64,000 nt of DNA from assembly GCA_902806575.1 (NCBI GenBank), contig CADCXD010000011.1, positions 1,240,001 to 1,304,000 of the forward strand. Direction: 5' to 3'. The notes beneath the pieces were generated by a model, which searched no databases, was not told the origin of the DNA, and saw only the letters and a list, made by a program, of their open reading frames with translations. Made by a program: the position numbers and the translations under genes. Shown in pieces: positions 56,842 through 64,000 of this stretch; position 1 is the first letter of the stretch; each line of letters starts with the position of its first letter. This DNA comes from Jackrogersella multiformis. Lineage: Eukaryota; Ascomycota; Sordariomycetes; Xylariales; Hypoxylaceae.

Positions 56842-57261
56842 CTGGGGATTTGTTAGGCTATGATACCTAATATAACATTCGTGATAGGACGTAAATAGTG
56901 GCTGGTAGGACTTAAATAAATATATGACTGACAAGTTTTTGTGAAGCCTTTTGATTTTGTCACTTACTGGGTATGATATCTTCCTGTCGTATTTACCAAT
57001 TTATTTCACAAGCAATTGGTGATAGGGTGGACCTCACTAAGAGTCCCTACGTAAGAGCCTGGGTCTATCGAAGGCACTCAATAATTCATGATAGCCTAGG
57101 TGTATAATATTTCATTCCATCGTTATCAAAAAATATAAGAATGTCCATACTCGCATCCATATCTACAGTTGCTTTCCTCCAAAAACCACGTAGTATCTAT
57201 GTGCCTGGTCAAGACGGTATCCTCTCTTCTCCCAGGTGTTCCGTCCCTTCAAGTACTATCC
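56842..57261. other. convergent 3' flanks
   Basis: Between the LPMO (+) and the secreted unknown (-). Nothing recognised. Confidence 0.5.
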
Positions 57262-57744
57262 TTAGGCAGTAGTGGCGTCAAAGGATAGGAAGGTTGATGC
57301 GTTTCCAGCTTCGTCCTCATCCTGCTGGATGTTGTTATTAAGCTTCTTCTGCTCCTTCGCTATTTCAGCCGTAACGTCGTCTCCTTGAGCCTGTTGGATC
57401 ATAAGGCGGATCATGGTGGCCTCGAGCTTAAGGACCTTGTTCTTGATCTTGCCACGCTGGAGGGCGTCCGCTGCGGCGCCAGAGGCTGCGTCAATGGCTG
57501 TGTTGAATGCCTCTTCCTCGGCATCGTTGCATATGCTATTGACCGACTTGAGGAAGTCGATATCGTCGTCGTCGGCAGCAGCGAGGTTGTTCAAGTCCAG
57601 CGCGCTGAAGACTGCAAGTGCTTCCTGCTCTGCGTTACCAGCGACACCCCCAGAGATTGAGATGTCATCGTAGGTCTGCTGGGTGAAGACACCGGCCTGG
57701 ACCACAGCAGCGGAGGCAGCAATAAGAGCAATAGAGAAACGCAT
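57262..57744 (-). CDS. small secreted protein of unknown function, helical
   Basis: The ATG at 57744 (MRFSIALIAASAAVVQA) begins with a clear signal peptide. The frame is open for 35 kDa-equivalent length upstream, but that part is Ser/His-rich leader and not credible coding. The product has 160 residues and the mature part is almost wholly alpha-helical and acidic: NAEQEALAVFSALDLNN, an ADDDDIDFLKSV segment, AIDAASGAAADALQRGKIKN and KEQKKLNNNIQQDEDEAGN. There is only one cysteine in the mature chain, so it is not a disulfide-rich effector. The C-terminus STFLSFDATTA is short and polar. I do not recognise a named family. Candidate roles include cell-wall or extracellular matrix association; this is speculation. 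Confidence 0.75.
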   Translation of the reverse strand: MRFSIALIAASAAVVQAGVFTQQTYDDISISGGVAGNAEQEALAVFSALDLNNLAAADDDDIDFLKSVNSICNDAEEEAFNTAIDAASGAAADALQRGKIKNKVLKLEATMIRLMIQQAQGDDVTAEIAKEQKKLNNNIQQDEDEAGNASTFLSFDATTA

Positions 57745-59640
57745 AGTGAAAGATAGTTTAGGGCGAAAAGGTTGGGTAGTCAAGTGATGCTTGGTGGTCG
57801 ATGAATGGCTAGGTAGCTGGTTTATTCGGGAAAGCGAAGCGAATAACCAACTCGAGTGATGGCAAGAAGCGAAAGGACAGCACAGCTGTATGAAAGAATG
57901 GAAGAGAAACAGAAGACTAGCTGTTGACGTTTTGTGATGGGATGAACATAGAAGGGATTTGCGGATGGATGAGCGGGAGATCGTAGATCTTATACAGCTT
58001 GATCTCCATAAGAACCGGGAAATCATCTCGCGAATCCCTGGAGGCTCAACCATCGCGTTGGGAAGTGTACCTGGGGCTGATTAGTCTCATAAATGGACCG
58101 AGATGAACAAACACACTTGTGTTAGTGGAATACCTAGGTGTGCAACGCTCTTTGCGTGAAGAATTTCTTGGCTGAAACCTACCTACTACACCTCCTCTTG
58201 CTCTCAAAATCTAGCATCGTTAAGCGAGTGAGGTACGGAGTAATATCCGACAAAGGCAAGAGACGAACACCTAGAATGACCGGGTATGCTAGCGATACCC
58301 GCCCGATAGAACCCTTCATTAACGGGAGTTCTTGTGGTGGAGTAACTCTGATCCCGAAAGCTCTTTTGGGCGACCGCCTAGACGCTATCGTGAGGCTCCC
58401 CGGAGCCCCCTGTTTCTCTTAATTGGGGGAGTCTTAAATTAGAGAAACGCATCATCTAACATCCCGCTACGCTCTTGACATCGGTGACTAACGGTCATCC
58501 ATGATAACTACCTACGTACCTAGGTATGTATATAGGACCAAGATTCTTTGCATAATTAATTAAAAATAATTAAAAACAAAATAAAATAACGATAACTACA
58601 TAGTACACTAGGGAGAGCGACAGTGGATAAGAATGAGTGAGCTTGAGCGGTTAGTAAATATTTAGAAACTTGACTCCACTACCTCGCTACCTCGGTTGGT
58701 TGGCGAAACTGCAAGGTAACCCTTTATTGCCCCTTATCGCCCTTATTTTCGCCCCATGGAAGCTAGAAATCTTCTAGGTTCTCATATCGAAGCTATGGAA
58801 TAAAGAAGCTGAGCTTAGATCAAAGGGGTAACCTACGTTTTAGAGCATAGCTTCGAGACGTATGAGTCGAAATCGCCAATATTACATTATATCCTTTAGT
58901 CGTACCATCTCAGTCGATATTAATTCCAAGTCAAATTAAGTGGCATCCCATGCGTTCTGCGTCTCGATCGCAAACTATTATCGCCAAGCCCGTTAGGTCG
59001 TGCAGAGGATCCTCGTTTTCTCAAGATAATATTCGGAGTTATGAAAACCTGTGTGGATGGATATATATATATATATATATATGTTAAACGAACCACGAGG
59101 ACGGTTGAGAGGCAGAAATAGTAGGGTGTAATATTATCTGAGACTGGTTAAAAGTAGGGCTGTTATAAAATCGGTCTTGGTAAGTGTCATGCTCGAATCA
59201 ATCACGCACCGTCATCACACAGTGGTAAACACCGATGATGAATGAATTGGCCTATAGAGAGAGCGGAGGCGGATTCGTCGTTATACTATCTAGAGTCCAC
59301 CGTCGAATGAATGGTATTGACGCATACAATAACAATACATGTACTTTGCCGTCACTTTCGAAGGTATTCGGCCGGCTGATTTAGTAGGTATTGATTTCTA
59401 AGTCGGTGATTTATAATCACGGATGACACCGACTCCAACTACCTTACGTATCAGTAGTTCTATTCGGATCTATCGTCATACCCCTCAGGTATGGCGACAT
59501 ACGCGGTCTATAAACCGATCTGGATTCCGGATAGTTCGGAGTTAACATCATGAACTTCCTACAAAAACGATGCGGGCCATCGCGGAAAAGTTATCTATCA
59601 TAGCTATTAAATACAAAGAGTATATGATACACTAGTGACC
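57745..59640. other. 1.9-kb intergenic gap
   Basis: Divergent promoters of the secreted unknown and the FMN monooxygenase. An (AT)11 tract lies at 59061-59082. A plus frame at 58138-58422 has no family features. Confidence 0.5.
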
Positions 59641-60990
59641 ATGGCCGAGCAACAGCAGCATCAGAAGAAGAAGAGGCAACTACACCTAGGCGCCTTCATG
59701 CGCCCGGTAACTCTTCATACCGGAGCATGGCGATACCCCGGTGCCTATCCCGACGCCAACTTCAACTTCCAGCATATCAAGTCGTTCGCGCAGAAGCTGG
59801 AAGCTGCCAAGTTCGATGCCTTCTTCATGGCCGACCATCTTGCCGTGTTGAACATGCCGATTGAAGCTCTTCGTCGAAGCCATACAGTAACGTCCTTCGA
59901 GCCGTTTACTCTATTGTCTAGCCTGGCCGCTGTAACGGACCGGATCGGTCTCGTCGCTACCGCCTCGACGACTTATGACCAGCCTTATCATATCGCTCGG
60001 CGCTTTGCGTCCCTCGACCACCTGAGTGGTGGCCGCGCAGGGTGGAACATCGTCACAACTGCTAATCCGGATTCGGCACGCAATTTTGGTCAGAAAGAGC
60101 ACAAAGAGCATGGTGAACGATATGCTCGGGCTCGTGAGTTTTACGATGTGGTGACGGGACTGTGGGACAGCTTCGCCGAAGATGCCTTCATCCGCGACGT
60201 CGAAAGCGGTATCTTCTTCAATCCCGATCGCATGCACGTGCTCGACCATCATGGCCCTGAGCTTGACGTTAGGGGCCCGTTAAACATCGCGCGACCGCCT
60301 CAAGGGTGGCCGGTGATCGTGCAGGCTGGGCAGTCCGAGCCCGGGCGTCAACTGGCCGCCGAAACGGCTGAGGTAGTCTTCTGCGCCCCGCGAGATCTCG
60401 AGGCCGGCAAGGAGTTCTTCAAGGACGTCAAGGGACGGCTCGCCGCGGTGGGTCGCGAGCGCGATGATATGAAGTTGCTACCTGCCGCCTTTATAGTCAT
60501 TGGGGATACCGTCGAAGATGCCCAAGCGAAGCGACTGAAGCTAGACAGTCTTGTGCACTACGACAGCTCGATCGCTTCGCTGTCCATCTCGCTTGGCTTT
60601 GATGCCTCTAAGTTGGATCCGGATAGCCCTCTGCCGACAGATCTTCCCGAGACTAATGCAAGCAAGTCAGGGCGCGAGGGGGTTCTAAAGCTCGCTGAGA
60701 AAGAAGGTCTCACCGTCCGTCAGCTTGCACAAAGATATGGCGGTTATTCCGGTCTCGCTTTTGTCGGCACGGTGGAGACGGTGGCTGATGAGATGGAGCA
60801 GTGGTTGATACAAGAGGGCTCCGATGGGTTCAATGTTGTTTTCCCTTTCTTACCGCAGGGCCTCGACGATGTAGTTGAACGCTTGATACCTGAATTGCAA
60901 CGAAGAGGCCTCTTCCGTAAGGACTACGAGGGGACGACTCTACGTGACCACTTGGGCCTCAAGCGTCCGGGTAACAAGTTCTTCCCCTAA
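59641..60990 (+). CDS. FMN-dependent monooxygenase of the NtaA/SnaA/DszA group
   Basis: One exon encodes 449 residues from the ATG at 59641; a GTG six bases earlier was not used. The bacterial-luciferase-like barrel is clear: QLHLGAFMRPVTLHTGAWR, FFMADHLAVLN, EPFTLLSSLAAVTDRIGLVA, STTYDQPYHIARRFASLDHLS, GRAGWNIVTTANPDSARNFG and WPVIVQAGQSEPGRQLAAE, ending with AFVGTVETVADEMEQWL. Family members take reduced FMN from a separate reductase and oxidise substrates such as nitrilotriacetate, pristinamycin precursors or dibenzothiophene sulfone. The substrate here is unknown. No partner flavin reductase is in the window. The lack of introns, unlike most neighbours, and the mainly bacterial family make ancient horizontal transfer a reasonable guess, not a demonstration. 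Confidence 0.92.
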   Translation: MAEQQQHQKKKRQLHLGAFMRPVTLHTGAWRYPGAYPDANFNFQHIKSFAQKLEAAKFDAFFMADHLAVLNMPIEALRRSHTVTSFEPFTLLSSLAAVTDRIGLVATASTTYDQPYHIARRFASLDHLSGGRAGWNIVTTANPDSARNFGQKEHKEHGERYARAREFYDVVTGLWDSFAEDAFIRDVESGIFFNPDRMHVLDHHGPELDVRGPLNIARPPQGWPVIVQAGQSEPGRQLAAETAEVVFCAPRDLEAGKEFFKDVKGRLAAVGRERDDMKLLPAAFIVIGDTVEDAQAKRLKLDSLVHYDSSIASLSISLGFDASKLDPDSPLPTDLPETNASKSGREGVLKLAEKEGLTVRQLAQRYGGYSGLAFVGTVETVADEMEQWLIQEGSDGFNVVFPFLPQGLDDVVERLIPELQRRGLFRKDYEGTTLRDHLGLKRPGNKFFP

Positions 60991-61766
60991 GTATGGAGGA
61001 AGGGGAGTATATTCACATGCCATAATCTAGTAGATGTATTAATCAGCGCTATATCAATATTGGTCCGAGCCATTTCATATTTATGTGGTAATCAATAGGA
61101 ACATGTTACATACCCTTATAGCTCTTTACCTACCCAGTTATACCTACCTGGGAGGTAATCATAAAGTTATCTGCGTAGGTAGGTTAGGCCTGGAGAATTG
61201 CGAGTCTTAAAACGACCCATAGCATCTTCTAAGGTTACATGCTAGACAACATCGAGGAAATTTCATTTCCCGGAGGCTAGGTTAACCTGTTAGCAAGATC
61301 AAACATGCGATACTGCCGTGTGTGCTGATTCATACTAGCAGCGGACCGTGACCTCCTCCGTCGCGGCACGTCAAACAAGAGCAAGAATTCATGCCCATCA
61401 GGTAAGTCACCGAGCGGCCATTCTCCGGCCTCGAACTCAGCCAAAGCTTCGAGGGGCTCCGTGTGGTCGACGGAAAAGTTGGAATCCACCACACACCCAA
61501 GTCCAGTTGTCCCTGTTTCCATTCTATTGATTTCTAGGACAGCCTTATAGCGATCTTTCGGTTGTATCACGATAGCATAGAAACTAAATGAATATCACGA
61601 GCTATAGGCGAGAACACAATACCTTAGTTGGAAATTCTCAACTGGGGAGTGTGCTACCTAAGCACTAACTAATACTACACAGAATGCATTAATCCCCAAT
61701 AGAATTGCAGACTCCATGACACTCCCTATCCCGTGTCTTTCCTTTTATGGTACTCCTCTAAAACAT
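60991..61766. other. convergent 3' flanks, nothing recognised
   Basis: Between the monooxygenase (+) and SPT5 (-). A minus frame at 61277-61570 (97 codons) does not start with a convincing context and shows no family motif. A few CCTAGG-like words lie at 61130-61190. Confidence 0.5.
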
Positions 61767-64000
61767 TCAGTCGTCGTCAGTATAACGAGGACCCGCAGCT
61801 GGTGTCTCCGCGTTGTAAGCACCAGGCGTCGGTGCACCGTAGTATCCGCTGGACGAAGCAAATCCGCTCGCTGCCGGTGTCGGAGCAGCAGCCGCTGGCG
61901 TAGGCGCCGAGTCCGCCCCCCATCCTCCTTGCCAACCAGCGCCGGGAGTGGGTGCATTCATGGCACCAGGCGTAGGGGCATTATAGGCACCGGGAGTCGG
62001 GGCGTTCATAGCGCCCGGTGTAGGAGCGCCTAGAAGACCGGCACCAGGAGTTGGCGCGTCGTAAGCATTCGATGATCCGCTCGCACCGGGCGTATAGCCC
62101 CAAGTATCATTCCCACTCGCTCCCGGGGTAGCCGCCGAGGCGCCGTAAGGCGTCTTTGAACCCCAGTTGTCGCCGCCACTACCACCGTATGCGGGCGTCT
62201 TAGAGCCGTGACTAAAGTGATCAGGAGCTGGTGTCTTGGCACCTGAAGACCAAGCAGGCGTGCGGCTGCCGGAGCCGTAGGAGGTTCTGCTCCCGTCGTA
62301 AGGATTGACTGTGCGGGAACCATCGGCCCAAGCCGGCGTTCGACCACCATCGCCGCCTCCACCTTTGCTCCAAGCAGGAGTACGTCCACCACTCCCTGCC
62401 GCTGACGGGGTCTTCCAAGCTGGAGTTCGCGATGAGGCTGAACCTACAGGAGTGCGACCTCCGCTCCAATCCGCGTTCCCGTGAGAAGGTTTCCCGGAAA
62501 ACCCGCCCTGGCCGGGACGGCGATTGTCGTAGTTTTTTATTTCGCGTCCAGTAATACTGTCGCGGACAGTCACATCAGATTTCAGCACGCTGATAATCTT
62601 GCCTTTGCTGTGCATTTCTACACGAGCATGCGTGTCCGTGGTATCTTTGACGCGTCCCAGCATACCCTTCCACCCGCCCTTTCTAATTGTGACTGTCTGC
62701 CCGACCAGCTTATCTCGCCCGAACGAGGCCCTGGGAGGTGGCATGTCATCCCGGCCTCCACTTGGGTTCAACTTTCTTGCAGGATTCATGACAGTCAAAT
62801 CCGGACCTGAGCTTGTGGCATTGACACGGCCACCTTTTGCTGATATGGTGGATACATTGCTCACCTTAGACACAAAGATGCCGGCGTTCTCGGTGGTGGT
62901 GTTTGTATGGCAGAATACATAAGTGCGGTAGATGTGAACGATCTTGCCTTGCCGGCCCATGCCACCATATTCCTTCACCACGTCATCAGGTCTGATCTCC
63001 GATCCATTGCGATCAGCAGCAACAGCAAGCTTTCGCTTCGGCAGTTTGTTCGCGATCTGAGAAGGCATAACCTGCCTCGTATCACCGTTTTGGTCTAGCG
63101 CAACCAGCGTCTCGCGATCAACCTTGACGATACAGCCGACAGTCATGGCGTCGAGCTGGACAAGGTCAAGTAGTGAGTACTGACCAAGAGAACCTTGGCC
63201 ACCGATGTCGCTAGCCTCTCTAAGATCTTTGCTGAAAACGGTGATTTCGGTTGTCGTTTGGTCAGTTAAAAGAGTGACGCGGTCCTCAGAGATATTGACG
63301 ACCATACCGACCTCGTCGCGATATCGGCTGCCACCGATGACCTTGACGTGGTCGCCAGTTCGGAATTGTTTGCGGAGGCCTTTTGTTGGCACCTCGATGG
63401 TCTGGCCGATGAGATCGCCTTCGGTGACTTGAATCGTAACAATATCTGCTTGAACATTGGTGGCTTTGCCGACAACGCCTTTCTGTTCGCCTTCATAGAC
63501 TTCAACAACATCACCTGGAAGGTACGTAACATTGGCGTTGCTATCCTTGAGACTGGCAGCGAGGGACTTGAGATCGATATTCTCAACCCCATCTTCACCG
63601 CCAGACGCAAATTTGGTAACCTCTTCCAACGTCGGGTTTACATCGCTGACGACCAGGTGCTGGATTTTGATATCCTTAACCTGAAATCCCTTTTCGAACT
63701 CGTCACCGTTGTAATTCCAGGTGTTCGTTTGACTGCTATACTGGAGGGTTCGAGGATGTCTCTTTCGGGCTTCGACTTCACTGAACAATCTCTGCGGAGG
63801 CCGTGGCCCCATGACCGGGCGCTTTCGCTTTTTGTCGGCGGCTGAAATAGATTCGTCCCGTAGCCCGTAATCGAGCCTAGGGATGAAGCGTACCCTAGCA
63901 TCAAGACCGTTCTCTGTGATATCGAGAACCTGGGCAAGATCTCCGGCATGTTTTGCGGGTCTCCGGAGTCGCACCCAGGCACCAGGTTCCAAGGTAGGTG
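61767..64000 (-). CDS. SPT5: transcription elongation factor Spt5 (DSIF), C-terminal part
   Basis: The frame is open from the window edge to the stop at 61767 (about 744 residues seen); the N-terminal acidic region and NGN domain lie outside. Spt5 with Spt4 clamps RNA polymerase II and links elongation to capping, splicing and termination. Several KOW motifs are visible: EPGAWVRLRRPAKHAGDLAQ, LPGDVVEVYEGEQKGVVG, FRTGDHVKVIGGSRYRDEVG, RPDDVVKEYGGMGRQGKIVH and VGQTVTIRKGGWKGMLGRV. The last ~230 residues form the C-terminal repeat region: first G-S-R-T-P-A-W type units, then A-P-T-P-G-A-(M/Y)-N units, which are targets of elongation kinases in other fungi. The final residues are YTDDD. No intron interrupts the part seen. 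Confidence 0.95.
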   Translation of the reverse strand, partial: PTLEPGAWVRLRRPAKHAGDLAQVLDITENGLDARVRFIPRLDYGLRDESISAADKKRKRPVMGPRPPQRLFSEVEARKRHPRTLQYSSQTNTWNYNGDEFEKGFQVKDIKIQHLVVSDVNPTLEEVTKFASGGEDGVENIDLKSLAASLKDSNANVTYLPGDVVEVYEGEQKGVVGKATNVQADIVTIQVTEGDLIGQTIEVPTKGLRKQFRTGDHVKVIGGSRYRDEVGMVVNISEDRVTLLTDQTTTEITVFSKDLREASDIGGQGSLGQYSLLDLVQLDAMTVGCIVKVDRETLVALDQNGDTRQVMPSQIANKLPKRKLAVAADRNGSEIRPDDVVKEYGGMGRQGKIVHIYRTYVFCHTNTTTENAGIFVSKVSNVSTISAKGGRVNATSSGPDLTVMNPARKLNPSGGRDDMPPPRASFGRDKLVGQTVTIRKGGWKGMLGRVKDTTDTHARVEMHSKGKIISVLKSDVTVRDSITGREIKNYDNRRPGQGGFSGKPSHGNADWSGGRTPVGSASSRTPAWKTPSAAGSGGRTPAWSKGGGGDGGRTPAWADGSRTVNPYDGSRTSYGSGSRTPAWSSGAKTPAPDHFSHGSKTPAYGGSGGDNWGSKTPYGASAATPGASGNDTWGYTPGASGSSNAYDAPTPGAGLLGAPTPGAMNAPTPGAYNAPTPGAMNAPTPGAGWQGGWGADSAPTPAAAAPTPAASGFASSSGYYGAPTPGAYNAETPAAGPRYTDDD

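Noticed and set aside
58138..58422. 94-codon plus frame starting MCNALC
   Set aside because: It begins with Met-Cys but lacks the C-x8-C spacing of the small Cys-rich family and has no other coding feature.
61277..61570. 97-codon minus frame near SPT5
   Set aside because: No family motif and no splice partners; could be a small gene but unsupported.
61716..62033. Arg-rich 105-codon plus frame, with other frames opposite SPT5
   Set aside because: Antisense shadow of the repetitive SPT5 C-terminal region.
1..64000. tRNA, rRNA and other structured RNA genes
   Set aside because: I looked for tRNA B-box-like GGTTCGAATCC and paired arms and found none convincing; a covariance-model scan would be decisive.

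Overview
The window looks like nuclear DNA of a filamentous ascomycete, probably a Sordariomycete. Genes are separated by promoters of hundreds of bases, most are split by short introns (47-221 nt) with GTRAGT-type donors and GCTAAC/CTGAC-type branch sites, and the repertoire is typical of such fungi: GEgh16-type secreted protein, AA9 polysaccharide monooxygenase, fungal rhodopsin with carotenoid oxygenase, AflR-type zinc-cluster regulator. Exon joins were derived by eye from splice signals, reading phase and remembered family motifs; no database or RNA evidence was available.

Layout. 1-25.4 kb is mostly conserved housekeeping: a partial alpha/beta hydrolase (1-1077, -), a Kelch/BTB protein (1961-5143, -), a 1-Cys peroxiredoxin (7155-7998, -), a small Cys-rich protein (9452-9828, -), N-myristoyltransferase (10680-12486, -), a membrane-anchored alpha/beta hydrolase (13129-14641, -), SWC3 (15357-17589, +), a soluble alpha/beta hydrolase (17963-19114, -), an M50B-like membrane protein (20279-21600, -) and a membrane ZZ-finger/EF-hand protein (22508-25378, +). 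26-61 kb is more accessory: a secreted protein (26184-27223), two related medium-chain reductases (28075-29194 and 34876-36150) around a GEgh16 gene (32760-34037), three broken genes (SDR relic 36287-37010, hydrolase 37407-38605, purine nucleoside permease 39772-41103), a divergent rhodopsin / carotenoid-oxygenase pair (41460-45568), the kinase IKS1 (46176-48572), an epimerase fragment, a two-domain unknown (50243-51336), a frameshifted zinc-cluster regulator (52766-53853), a second small Cys-rich protein (54378-54557), an AA9 LPMO (56011-56841), a secreted unknown (57262-57744) and an FMN monooxygenase (59641-60990). The window ends inside SPT5 (61767-64000, -).

Functional links. The clearest pair is the rhodopsin and the oxygenase, which share a 1.2-kb divergent promoter: one protein can make or trim an apocarotenoid such as retinal and the other has every residue of a retinal-bound proton pump. 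The two small Cys-rich proteins, both missed by a 60-residue ORF cut-off, share one cysteine spacing and appear to be one family. Several conserved genes only become complete when very small exons (8 nt and 16 nt) or a terminal intron are recognised.

Between genes the DNA is full of short palindromic words built from CCTAGG and GGTACC (TACCTAGGTA and variants). They are dense in many intergenic gaps and essentially absent from exons. No tRNA, rRNA, CRISPR array or recognisable intact transposon was seen.
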